Source of the DNA: Streptomyces sp. YPW6
Lineage (GTDB): Bacteria > Actinomycetota > Actinomycetes > Streptomycetales > Streptomycetaceae
Direction of reading: 5' to 3'
Length of the DNA stretch: 64,000 bases
NCBI RefSeq assembly: GCF_018866325.1
Contig: NZ_CP076457.1
Coordinates: 6,297,001-6,361,000, forward strand
In this document: positions 27,549 to 35,605 of the stretch, piece after piece
Layout: each line of letters starts with the position of its first letter
Position numbering within the stretch: the stretch's first letter is position 1
Program-made: the position numbers and the translations under genes
The notes under the pieces: model-generated
Databases searched by the model: none
What the model was told of the DNA's origin: nothing
What the model saw: the letters and a program-made list of their open reading frames with translations, nothing else

Positions 27549-27894
27549 GGGTTCTCCACATCATCCGTGCCGAACGACCGGACACCTGGCGTGTTCGGTC
27601 GCGTACATGACGAGTGAAGCTATCGCTGATCATCCCGGCACATCAACGTTTACGGGCAAGTGAGTTCGAAGAGTGACCGATGCGGCCGAATGTGAGCGGG
27701 TGACGCCCCGCCGACCGGCCCTGCGGCGACACCCCCGGGAAGGCGAACGAGAAGGCGAAAGACACCGTGAACCGCTTCGTCGCGCCCTCCGTGCCGTTGT
27801 CCAGGAGGTACATCACCGTCCCCCGCCGGCAGAGAGGCCTCCTGTGACACCCCACGTCCCCCAGATCACCGCACCCGCGTCGCGAGGAGATTCC
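27549..27894. other. 346-bp divergent region between subtilase and DUF485 genes
   Basis: No gene is supported. An in-frame extension of the DUF485 ORF back to 27673 and a minus-strand ORF both lack ribosome sites and look like shadows. Promoters of both divergent genes must lie here; I could not place them securely. Confidence 0.5.
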
Positions 27895-28260
27895 GTGGCT
27901 ACCGATGCACCGCCCCCCGGGGGCCCATCGCCCAACGGACCTGTCCAGCCCACCACCGAGGCGTTCGTCGCGGTGCAGTCGAGCCCGGAGTTCGCCGACC
28001 TGCGCCGCTCCCACCGGTCCTTCGCCTTCCCCCTGACCATCGCCTTCGTGACCTGGTACCTGCTCTACGTCCTGCTCTGCAACTACGCGGGCGGATTCAT
28101 GGCCACCAAGGTCGTCGGCAACATCAACGTGGCGCTCGTGCTCGGGATCGCCCAGTTCGCCACCACCTTCCTCATCGCCTGGCTGTACTCCCGGCACGCG
28201 GCCGACAAGCTCGACCCCAAGGCCGAGGCGATCAAGTCCCGTATGGAGGCCGACGCATGA
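27895..28260 (+). CDS. DUF485 membrane protein (acetate permease partner)
   Basis: The 121 residues have a disordered Pro-rich start and two membrane helices (FPLTIAFVTWYLLYVLLCNY and NVALVLGIAQFATTFLIAWL), the standard DUF485/YjcH layout. Such proteins are encoded just before ActP-type acetate symporters, as here. The GTG follows GAGGAGA. The stop overlaps the symporter ATG (ATGA). The direct biochemical role is not known; proximity suggests a transporter accessory. Confidence 0.9.
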   Translation: MATDAPPPGGPSPNGPVQPTTEAFVAVQSSPEFADLRRSHRSFAFPLTIAFVTWYLLYVLLCNYAGGFMATKVVGNINVALVLGIAQFATTFLIAWLYSRHAADKLDPKAEAIKSRMEADA

Positions 28261-29900
28261 GCGCCGCCCACGCCCTCCATCCCACCGTCCAGCTCGCCGC
28301 CACCGAGGGGGCGAGCGAGCACCGGCCGCTGATCATCACGCTGTTCGCCGCGTTCGTCGTCGCCACGCTCTTCATCACCGTGTGGGCCGGCCGCCAGACC
28401 AAGAGCGCCTCCGACTTCTACGCGGGCGGCCGCCAGTTCACCGGATTCCAGAACGGACTCGCGGTCTCCGGCGACTACATGTCCGCCGCGTCCTTCCTCG
28501 GTATCGCCGGGGCCATCGCCCTCTTCGGGTACGACGGCTTCCTGTACTCCATCGGCTTCCTCGTCGCCTGGCTCGTCGCCCTGCTCCTGGTCGCCGAACC
28601 GCTGCGCAACTCAGGCCGTTACACGATGGGCGACGTCCTCGCCTACCGGATGCGCCAGCGCCCCGTCCGCACCGCCGCCGGCACGTCCACGATCGTCGTC
28701 TCGATCTTCTACCTGCTGGCCCAGATGGCCGGAGCGGGCGTCCTCGTCTCGCTGCTGCTCGGCATCACCAGCGACTCCGGGAAGATCCTCATCGTCGCCC
28801 TGGTCGGCGTGCTCATGATCCTCTACGTCACCGTCGGCGGCATGAAGGGCACCACCTGGGTCCAGATGGTCAAGGCCGTCCTGCTCATCGCGGGCACCCT
28901 GCTCATCACCTTCCTGATCCTGCTGAAGTTCAACTTCAACATCTCCGACCTGCTGGGCACCGCCGCCAGCAACAGCGGCAAGGGGGGCGCCTTCCTGGAG
29001 CCCGGCCTGAAGTACGGTGCCGACGGCGTCTCGAAGCTGGACTTCATCTCGCTCGGCATCGCCCTGGTCCTCGGCACCGCCGGCCTGCCGCACATCCTGA
29101 TCCGCTTCTACACCGTGCCCACCGCCAAGGCCGCCCGTAAGTCCGTGAACTGGGCGATCGGCATCATCGGCGCCTTCTACCTGATGACGATCGTGCTCGG
29201 CTTCGGCGCCGCGGCGATCCTCAAGCCGGACGACATCATCGCCTCCAACAAGGCGGGCAACACCGCGGCGCCCCTCGCCGCACTGGAGATCGGCGGCGGC
29301 TCCGGGTCCACCGGCGGCGCCATCCTGCTCGCGGTCATCTCGGCGGTCGCCTTCGCCACCATCCTGGCCGTCGTCGCCGGACTCACCCTCGCCTCCTCCT
29401 CGTCCTTCGCGCACGACATCTACGCCAACGTCATCCGCAAGGGGCAGGCCACCGAGAAGGAGGAGGTCCGCGCGGCGCGCTGGGCCACCGTCGCCATCGG
29501 CATCGTCTCCATCGCGCTCGGTGCGCTCGCCCGCGACCTGAACGTCGCCGGACTCGTCGCCCTGGCCTTCGCGGTCGCGGCCTCCGCCAATCTGCCGACG
29601 ATCCTCTACAGCCTCTTCTGGAAGCGCTTCACCACCCAGGGCGCCCTGTGGTCCATCTACGGAGGCCTCGCCTCCTCCGTCCTGCTGGTGCTGTTCTCGC
29701 CCGTCGTCTCCTCCGAGCCCAGCTCGATGTTCCCCGACGTCGACTTCGCCTGGTTCCCGCTGGACAACCCCGGCCTGATCTCGATCCCGCTCGGCTTCCT
29801 GCTCGGCTGGATCGGCTCGCTGGTCTCCAAGGAGAAGGCCGACACCGACAAGTACGCCGAACTGGAGGTCAAGTCCCTCACCGGCGTCGGAGCCCACTGA
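28257..29900 (+). CDS. actP: Cation/acetate symporter (SSS family, ActP-like)
   Basis: The 547-residue protein has about 13 membrane helices and matches sodium:solute symporters for short carboxylates. It begins with a helix before the motif KSASDFYAGGRQFTGFQNG, has the SSS core GDYMSAASFLGIAG, and the later GTAGLPHILIRFYTVP. It probably imports acetate or a similar acid, including acids excreted in overflow growth. It is coupled to the DUF485 gene by an ATGA overlap. Confidence 0.9.
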   Translation: MSAAHALHPTVQLAATEGASEHRPLIITLFAAFVVATLFITVWAGRQTKSASDFYAGGRQFTGFQNGLAVSGDYMSAASFLGIAGAIALFGYDGFLYSIGFLVAWLVALLLVAEPLRNSGRYTMGDVLAYRMRQRPVRTAAGTSTIVVSIFYLLAQMAGAGVLVSLLLGITSDSGKILIVALVGVLMILYVTVGGMKGTTWVQMVKAVLLIAGTLLITFLILLKFNFNISDLLGTAASNSGKGGAFLEPGLKYGADGVSKLDFISLGIALVLGTAGLPHILIRFYTVPTAKAARKSVNWAIGIIGAFYLMTIVLGFGAAAILKPDDIIASNKAGNTAAPLAALEIGGGSGSTGGAILLAVISAVAFATILAVVAGLTLASSSSFAHDIYANVIRKGQATEKEEVRAARWATVAIGIVSIALGALARDLNVAGLVALAFAVAASANLPTILYSLFWKRFTTQGALWSIYGGLASSVLLVLFSPVVSSEPSSMFPDVDFAWFPLDNPGLISIPLGFLLGWIGSLVSKEKADTDKYAELEVKSLTGVGAH

Positions 29901-30208
29901 GCGCGGCCCCGGACCGCACCGGGGTGTCCCGGACCACTACGGGGCACCCCGTGGCCTCACCGGGTCACCCCGGTGACCCGTCGGGGGCATCCCACGGGTC
30001 ACGCCTGGTCACACCGGGGGCGGGTGCCCTTCGGGCCTTCACCCACCACCCGCGGCCGGGCCGCGTCGTAGAGTCCTACGACGCGGCCCGGCCGCACCTC
30101 GTGGCAAACGGGCCACGCCGTTGTCACATGTCTCACGTAGGCTCGGAAGTACCGGAGACCGAGAAGAGCGACCGCGCCACCGCGGACCACCCGGGGGAGG
30201 GACCCACC
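29901..30208. other. 308-bp region between actP and moaA
   Basis: It contains GC-rich imperfect repeats of CACCGGGGTG-like sequence (29920-30030), the long hairpin at 30053-30094, and a TAGGCT -10-like box at 30138. The -10 box lies downstream of ATG 30128, which argues against that codon as the moaA start. Confidence 0.5.
30053..30094. terminator. Long hairpin terminator after actP
   Basis: Perfect 19-bp stem (CGGCCGGGCCGCGTCGTAG and its complement) with an AGTC tetraloop, no T tail. It separates the acetate operon from moaA. Confidence 0.85.
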
Positions 30209-31198
30209 GTGCTCATCGACACCTACGACAGGGTCGCCACCGACCTACGCGTGTCACTCACCGACAAGTGCAATCTGCGCTGCACCTACTGCATGCCGGA
30301 AGAGGGCCTTCAGTGGCTCGGCAAGAGCGAGCTGCTCTCCGACGACGAGATCGTGCGCCTGATCCGGATCGCCGTCACCTCGCTCGGCATCACCGAGGTC
30401 CGCTTCACCGGCGGCGAGCCGCTGCTGCGCCCCGGCCTCGTCTCCATCGTCGAGCAGTGCGCCGCGCTCACCCCCCGCCCCCGTATGTCCCTCACGACCA
30501 ACGGCATCGGGCTCAAGCGGACCGCCGCCGCCCTCAAGACCGCGGGCCTCGACCGGGTCAACGTCTCGCTGGACACCCTGCGCCCCGACGTCTTCAAGAC
30601 CCTCACCCGTCGTGACCGCCACACGGACGTGCTGGACGGCCTGGAGGCCGCCCACGAGGCCGGGCTCACCCCGGTGAAGGTCAACTCCGTGCTGATGCCG
30701 GGACTCAACGACGACGAGGCCCCCGAGCTGCTCGCCTGGGCCGTGGCCCACGACTACGAGCTCCGCTTCATCGAGCAGATGCCGCTGGACGCCCAGCACG
30801 GCTGGAAGCGGGACGGCATGATCACCGCCGGGGACATCCTCGCCTCGCTGCGCACCCGCTTCACCCTCACCCCCGAAGACGACGCGTCCCGCGGCTCCGC
30901 CCCCGCCGAGCGCTGGGCCGTCGACGGCGGCCCCCACCGCGTGGGCGTGATCGCCTCCGTCACCCGGCCGTTCTGCCGGGCCTGCGACCGTACGCGGCTC
31001 ACCGCCGACGGCCAGGTCCGCACGTGCCTCTTCGCCCGCGAGGAGACGGACCTGCGCGGCGCGCTGCGCGGGGACGCGCCGGACGAGGAGATCGCCCGGC
31101 TGTGGCAGGCGGCGATGTGGGGCAAGAAGGCGGGCTCCGGACTGGACGACCCGTCCTTCCTGCAGCCCGACCGCCCGATGTCGGCGATCGGCGGCTGA
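30209..31198 (+). CDS. moaA: GTP 3',8-cyclase (molybdenum cofactor step 1)
   Basis: The 329-residue radical-SAM enzyme turns GTP into 3',8-cyclo-GTP. It has the N-terminal cluster CNLRCTYC, the SAM motif FTGGEPLLRPG, the C-terminal cluster CRACDRTRLTADGQVRTCLF, and the terminal Gly-Gly needed for catalysis. The GTG start has GGGAGGGAC upstream and gives the usual length; ATG 30128 would add 27 residues. It stands alone here, away from other moa genes. Confidence 0.94.
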   Translation: MLIDTYDRVATDLRVSLTDKCNLRCTYCMPEEGLQWLGKSELLSDDEIVRLIRIAVTSLGITEVRFTGGEPLLRPGLVSIVEQCAALTPRPRMSLTTNGIGLKRTAAALKTAGLDRVNVSLDTLRPDVFKTLTRRDRHTDVLDGLEAAHEAGLTPVKVNSVLMPGLNDDEAPELLAWAVAHDYELRFIEQMPLDAQHGWKRDGMITAGDILASLRTRFTLTPEDDASRGSAPAERWAVDGGPHRVGVIASVTRPFCRACDRTRLTADGQVRTCLFAREETDLRGALRGDAPDEEIARLWQAAMWGKKAGSGLDDPSFLQPDRPMSAIGG

Positions 31199-31215
31199 CG
31201 CCCGGGAGCCCCGCG

Positions 31216-31330
31216 GGCCGATGCTCGGGGCTGCCGCGGGCCGACGCTTGGGAGTGCTACGAGCCGACGCTCGGGCCGACGTCCGGGACTGCCGCCAGCC
31301 GATGCTCGGGCCGATGTTCAGGAGTCCCGG
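31216..31330. repeat. Degenerate 23-bp repeats after moaA
   Basis: Copies of GGGCCGATGCTCGGG-like sequence recur at about 23-base steps (CCGATGCTCGGG, CCGACGCTTGGG, CCGACGCTCGGG, then CCGATGCTCGGG again). No coding potential is apparent. It may help end moaA transcription. Confidence 0.45.
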
Positions 31331-31388
31331 GGGCTCGTACCCGGGCTGTCTCCCCGAGCCGACGCCCAGGCGCCCCGCCAGCCGGGGC

Positions 31389-31652
31389 TCAGGCGTTGCG
31401 CGGGCCCTCGCTCCCGGGCCCGGGAGCCCAGTCCTCCAGCGCCACGACGTCCTTGAGGAAACCCCGTACATCGAGGAACGAGGACAGGTGCTCCCGGTGC
31501 TCCTCGCAGGCCAGCCAGGTCTTGCGCCGCTCGGGCGTGTGCAGCTTCGGGTTGTTCCAGGCCAGCACCCACACGGCGGCGGCCCGGCAGCCCTTGGCCG
31601 AACAGAGCGGGGCACCGGTGGGGCTCTCGGCGGACGTCTCGGGGAAGATCAC
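31389..31652 (-). CDS. Conserved small protein of unknown function
   Basis: The 87 residues include a CSAKGC pair, a conserved WVLAWNNPKLHTPERRKTWL stretch and a later CEEHREHL. The Cys/His set could bind a metal. I know this only as a hypothetical protein conserved in Streptomyces. The GTG is preceded by TAGGCT seven bases upstream and has no ribosome site, so a leaderless start is likely. Confidence 0.8.
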   Translation of the reverse strand: MIFPETSAESPTGAPLCSAKGCRAAAVWVLAWNNPKLHTPERRKTWLACEEHREHLSSFLDVRGFLKDVVALEDWAPGPGSEGPRNA

Positions 31653-31659
31653 GGGTCCC

Positions 31660-31665
31660 AGCCTA
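31660..31665 (-). promoter_or_regulatory. -10 box TAGGCT for the leaderless small gene
   Basis: TAGGCT on the minus strand is followed by seven bases and the GTG start. Confidence 0.5.
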
Positions 31666-31759
31666 GATCAGGGGCCCGCGAGCCAAGTCAGCTGCTCGGC
31701 CGGTCCACTGACGCCGTTCCGCCCACGCGTCCGCGACGCAGCCCCTGCCGGAGAAAAGG

Positions 31760-31828
31760 CGACGCCGGGCAGCCACGGGGGGAGCTGCCCGGCGTCGGTC
31801 TTTCGCTCCGACGGGGGATGCGGAGCGC
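31760..31828 (-). terminator. Terminator of the DUF3099 gene, with a second hairpin beside it
   Basis: A perfect 14-bp stem (CGACGCCGGGCAGC and complement, 31760-31797) is followed on the minus strand by CCTTTTC, a T run that is rare in this window. Next to it, at 31805-31828, is a second hairpin with CGCTCCG/CGGAGCG arms. On the plus strand the first stem is followed by GTCTTTC, so it can act both ways. Confidence 0.75.
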
Positions 31829-31917
31829 TTTCGCAGTATGTCACGGGCACCGGGGTGCGGTGCACCGAACGTCATGATTGATCTGAGCTTTTCCCGACCT
31901 CCGCACACCGCGGGGTC

Positions 31918-32295
31918 TCAGCCGGGCTCATGCGGCGGCGGGACCCGGCCGGACGCCCCCCGCGCGTCCCCCGACTCCGCCGAACCGGCCGCCGGGGCCG
32001 CCTCCAGAGCCGGGCGCATCGGCATCGGCACGAACGTCGTCGGCAGCGAAGTGGCGTTCTCCCGGCCCGCGTTGGCGATGACCACCGCCACGTACGGCAG
32101 CAGGACGCCGAGCACGAGGGCGACGATCGCCACATGCCGCTCCACGTTCCACAGCACCGCGGCCAGCACCACCGACACCGTGCGCACCGACATCGAGATC
32201 ACATAGCGCCGCTGCCGGCCGCGGACGTCCTCCGTCAGCCCCTGACGGGCGCCCGTGATCCGGATGACCTCCGAATCCGCGTTCTTCCGCAGCAT
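31918..32295 (-). CDS. DUF3099 membrane protein
   Basis: The 125 residues fit DUF3099: a soluble start (EVIRITGARQGLTEDVRGRQ), two hydrophobic helices around residues 37-75 (VRTVSVVLAAVLWNV and VAIVALVLGVLLPYVAVVIA), and a Pro/Ala-rich tail. Function unknown; the family is actinobacterial. The gene is alone, followed by a clear terminator, and is divergent from the GlsB/YeaQ gene. Confidence 0.87.
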   Translation of the reverse strand: MLRKNADSEVIRITGARQGLTEDVRGRQRRYVISMSVRTVSVVLAAVLWNVERHVAIVALVLGVLLPYVAVVIANAGRENATSLPTTFVPMPMRPALEAAPAAGSAESGDARGASGRVPPPHEPG

Positions 32296-32498
32296 GCTCC
32301 ACCACCAGATGTCGTCGCCGGACGCTCACGGACCGGGCCGCATCCACGGTACGCCCGGCATACGCCGGGCAGGCGACCGGGGCCCGCCCGACGGGTGAGA
32401 TCCGGGGTCCCCCGGACGGCGCAACCGGGCATGCGGACGCCCGGACGGCGGGCCGAGACTGGGCGGACGCGCACTCCGCGCCGTACGAGGAGGCGAAA

Positions 32499-32777
32499 AT
32501 GAGCTGGTTGTGGGCAATCATCGTGGGGTTGGTGCTCGGCGTCATCGCCCGAGCGATCCTGCCGGGCAAGCAGGACATCCCGCTCTGGCTGACGGCCGTG
32601 TTCGGCATCCTCGGCAGCATCCTCGGCAATGCCGTGGCGGCCTGGATCGGTGTGGAGGACACCAAGGGCATCGACTGGATCCGTCACGTACTCCAGCTCG
32701 CGGGTGCCGTGGCGGTCGTCGCCGTCGGTGACATGGCCTGGCAGAAGATCCGGGGCGGTCGCAGTCAGAGAACCTGA
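32499..32777 (+). CDS. GlsB/YeaQ/YmgE-family stress membrane protein
   Basis: The 92 residues form three membrane helices with Gly-rich faces (WLWAIIVGLVLGVIARAILP, WLTAVFGILGSILGNAVAAW and VLQLAGAVAVVAVGDMAW). Members are small stress-response membrane proteins with no defined activity. GAGGAGG precedes the ATG at good spacing. A strong terminator follows. Confidence 0.9.
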   Translation: MSWLWAIIVGLVLGVIARAILPGKQDIPLWLTAVFGILGSILGNAVAAWIGVEDTKGIDWIRHVLQLAGAVAVVAVGDMAWQKIRGGRSQRT

Positions 32778-32800
32778 CCGCCCCACCGCTCCACCGAAGC

Positions 32801-32841
32801 GCCGCGGCCGGACACGCGAGGAAAGCGTGTCCGGCCGCGGC
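32801..32841. terminator. Bidirectional terminator between GlsB/YeaQ gene and tyrS
   Basis: Perfect 17-bp stem (GCCGCGGCCGGACACGC and complement) with a 7-base loop GAGGAAA, between convergent genes. Confidence 0.85.
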
Positions 32842-32871
32842 GTCGTGCTGAGCGCCAGGGGGCGGGAGGGA

Positions 32872-34143
32872 TCAGCCCGCCGGGCTGACCTCCACGGCCG
32901 CCAGGTTCTTCTTGCCGCGGCGCAGCACCAGCCAGCGCCCGTGCAGCAGCTCCCCGGCATCCGGCGCGATCTCGCCGTCGGCGACCTTCACGTTGTTCAC
33001 GTAGGCGCCGCCCTCCTTGACCGTGCGGCGCGCCCCCGACTTGCTGGGCGCGAGCCCCACCTCGACCAGCAGGTCCACCAGCGGGCCCAGCTCGGCGACG
33101 GTGGCGTGGGGCACCTCGGACAGGGCCGCGCTCAGCGTCGCCTCGTCCAGTTCGGCCAGGTCGCCCTGGCCGAACAGCGCCTTCGACGCCGCGATCACGG
33201 CAGCGCACTGCGCACCGCCGTGCACCAGCGTCGTCAGCTCCTCGGCCAGCGCCCGCTGCGCCGAACGGGCCTGCGGCCGCTCCTCGGTCAGCTTCTCCAG
33301 CTCCTCCAGCTCCTCGCGGCTCTTGAAGCTGAGGATGCGCAGGTAGCGGGAGACGTCCCGGTCGTCCACGTTCAGCCAGAACTGGTAGAACGCGTACGGC
33401 GTCGTCATCTCCGGGTCGAGCCACACGGCGCCGCTCTCGGACTTGCCGAACTTCGTGCCGTCCGCCTTCGTCATCAGCGGCGTCGCCAGTGCGTGCACGA
33501 CCGCCCCCGGCTCCAGCCGGTGGATCAGGTCGATGCCCGCGGTGAGGTTGCCCCACTGGTCGCTGCCGCCCTGCTGGAGGGTGCACCCGTGCCGGCGGTA
33601 CAGCTCCAGGAAGTCCATGCCCTGGAGCAGCTGGTAGCTGAACTCGGTGTAGCTGATGCCCTCCTGCGACTCCAGCCGCCGGGCGACCGAGTCCTTGGTG
33701 AGCATCTTGTTGACCCGGAAGTGCTTCCCGATGTCCCGCAGGAACTCGATCGCGGACAGGCCCGCGGTCCAGTCCAGGTTGTTCACCATGGTCGCGGCGT
33801 TGGGGCCCTCGAAGGTGAGGAAGGGCTCGATCTGCCCCCGCAGCCGCTGCACCCACGCCGCGATGGTCTCCGGGTCGTTCAGCGTCCGCTCCGCGGTGGG
33901 CCGCGGGTCGCCGATCTGGCCCGTCGCCCCGCCGACCAGTGCCAGCGGCTTCAGCCCCGCCTGCTGGAGCCGCCGCATGGTGAGCACCTGCACCAGGTGC
34001 CCCACGTGCAGGCTGGCCGCGGTCGGGTCGAAGCCGCAATAGAAGGTGACGGGACCGTCCGCGAGAGCCTTGCGCAATGCGTCCTCGTCAGTGGACTGGG
34101 CGAACAGCCCGCGCCACTTCAGCTCGTCGACGATGTCCGTCAC
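32872..34143 (-). CDS. tyrS: Tyrosyl-tRNA synthetase
   Basis: The 423-residue class I synthetase charges tRNA-Tyr. It has the HIGH-type SLHVGHL, tyrosine-binding YCGFDPTA and GGSDQWGN, and the KMSKS-type KFGKS. A C-terminal S4-like RNA-binding domain includes SKSGARRTVKEGGAYVNNVK. The GTG start is set by AGGAG ten bases upstream; a longer reading to 34179 lacks family character. It is downstream of the PmbA gene on the same strand with a 67-base gap. Confidence 0.96.
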   Translation of the reverse strand: MTDIVDELKWRGLFAQSTDEDALRKALADGPVTFYCGFDPTAASLHVGHLVQVLTMRRLQQAGLKPLALVGGATGQIGDPRPTAERTLNDPETIAAWVQRLRGQIEPFLTFEGPNAATMVNNLDWTAGLSAIEFLRDIGKHFRVNKMLTKDSVARRLESQEGISYTEFSYQLLQGMDFLELYRRHGCTLQQGGSDQWGNLTAGIDLIHRLEPGAVVHALATPLMTKADGTKFGKSESGAVWLDPEMTTPYAFYQFWLNVDDRDVSRYLRILSFKSREELEELEKLTEERPQARSAQRALAEELTTLVHGGAQCAAVIAASKALFGQGDLAELDEATLSAALSEVPHATVAELGPLVDLLVEVGLAPSKSGARRTVKEGGAYVNNVKVADGEIAPDAGELLHGRWLVLRRGKKNLAAVEVSPAG

Positions 34144-34210
34144 GGTTCCGTGTCTCCTTGGTACGCCATCGAAATTCAACCGTTGAATTTCACCATGCAG
34201 TCTAGGCGGG

Positions 34211-35605
34211 TCACACTCCCCGGCTGACCGAGCTCATGTTGAAGTCCGGGATGCGCAGCGCCGGCATCGCCGCCCGGGTGAACCAGTCGCCCCACTCGCG
34301 CGGCAGCGTCCTCTCCGTACGCCCGGCCTCCGAGGCCCGCGACAGGAGGTCCACCGGCGACTCGTTGAACCGGAAGTTGTTCACCTCGCCGACCACCTCG
34401 CCGTCCTCGACCAGATAGACGCCGTCCCGGGTCAGCCCGGTCAGCAGCAGCGTCGCCGGGTCCACCTCGCGGATGTACCAGAGGCAGGTCAGCAGCAGCG
34501 CCCGGCCGGTCGTCGCGGCGACCATCTCCTCCAGGGACCGCTCGCCGCCGCCCTCCAGGAGCAGGTTGTCGATGCCCGGGGCGACCGGGAGGCCGGTCAG
34601 GCCCGCCGAGTGCCGGGTCGTGGTCAGCCGCTCCAGCCTCCCGCCCCGGACCCAGTCCGTCGGGGCGAGCGGCAGCCCGTTGTCGAAGACGGAACCGCTG
34701 TCGCCGGAGGAGTGGGCGATCACGAACGGCGCCGACTCCAGACCCGGGGCGTGCGGGTCGCTGCGCAGGGTGAGGGGGAGCGGAGCGAGCTGCTCGCCCA
34801 GCCTGGTCCCGCCGCCCGGCGTGGAGAACACCGTCCGGCCCTCCACCGCGTCCCGCGCGGTCGACGACCAGAGCTGGTAGATCAGCAGGTCCGCCACCGC
34901 GGTCGGCGGCAGCAGCGTCTCGTACCGCCCGGCGGGCAGCTCGATGCGCCGCTCGGCCCAGCGCAGCCGCTGTGCCAGCTCCGCGTCCATGGCCGCCGGG
35001 TCGACGTCCTTGAAGTCCCGGGTCGCCCGGCCCGCCCACGCCGAACGCGTCCGGTCCGGCGACTTCGCGTTCAGCTCCAGCGTCCCGTTCGGCTGGTCGT
35101 GCCGCAGCCGCAGCCCTGTCGACGTCCCCACGTACGTCGAGGTCAGCTCGTGGTTGGCGAAGCCGTAAAGCTCACGGCCCCCGGAACGGGCGCGCGCGAA
35201 GGCCTCGCCGAGCGCCGGGGCGAAGTCCGCGAAGACCTCCGAGCCGGTCTCGGCGGGCGCGTCCGTGAAGTCGGGAGAGGCGGGCACCCCGCTCACCAGC
35301 GGCTGCGCGTCCTCCGCCGGACCGGCGCCCCGGGCGGCGGCCTCGGCGGCGCGGACCAGCGGCTCCAGGTCGTCCGTGGTCACGGCGGACCGCGATACGA
35401 CACCGGAGGCGGTTCCCTCGGCCCCGTCCACGGTCGCGATGACGGTCAGGGTCCGCCCCCGGGTCACCCCGTTCGTGGTGAGCGCGTTGCCCGCCCAGCG
35501 CAGATTGGCGGAGGACTGCTCGTCGGCGATGACCACCAGGCCGTCCGCGGTGGACAGCTCCAGAGCCCGCTCGACGATCTCGTACGGCTTGCTGACGCGG
35601 CTCAT
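34211..35605 (-). CDS. pmbA: PmbA/TldE-type metalloprotease subunit
   Basis: The 464-residue protein is the non-catalytic partner of TldD. It has the PmbA/TldD fold (STADGLVVIADEQSSANLRW near the N-terminus and LLTGLTRDGVYLVEDGEVVG, then VNNFRFNESP near the C-terminus) but lacks the HExxxH zinc motif. The heterodimer degrades unfolded peptides and processes some ribosomal peptides. The ATG overlaps the tldD stop (ATGA), so the two subunits are coupled. Confidence 0.92.
   Translation of the reverse strand: MSRVSKPYEIVERALELSTADGLVVIADEQSSANLRWAGNALTTNGVTRGRTLTVIATVDGAEGTASGVVSRSAVTTDDLEPLVRAAEAAARGAGPAEDAQPLVSGVPASPDFTDAPAETGSEVFADFAPALGEAFARARSGGRELYGFANHELTSTYVGTSTGLRLRHDQPNGTLELNAKSPDRTRSAWAGRATRDFKDVDPAAMDAELAQRLRWAERRIELPAGRYETLLPPTAVADLLIYQLWSSTARDAVEGRTVFSTPGGGTRLGEQLAPLPLTLRSDPHAPGLESAPFVIAHSSGDSGSVFDNGLPLAPTDWVRGGRLERLTTTRHSAGLTGLPVAPGIDNLLLEGGGERSLEEMVAATTGRALLLTCLWYIREVDPATLLLTGLTRDGVYLVEDGEVVGEVNNFRFNESPVDLLSRASEAGRTERTLPREWGDWFTRAAMPALRIPDFNMSSVSRGV

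Noticed and set aside
29901..30208. Molybdenum-cofactor riboswitch before moaA
   Set aside because: The strong hairpin is a simple perfect stem best read as the actP terminator; no Moco-motif elements were recognised.
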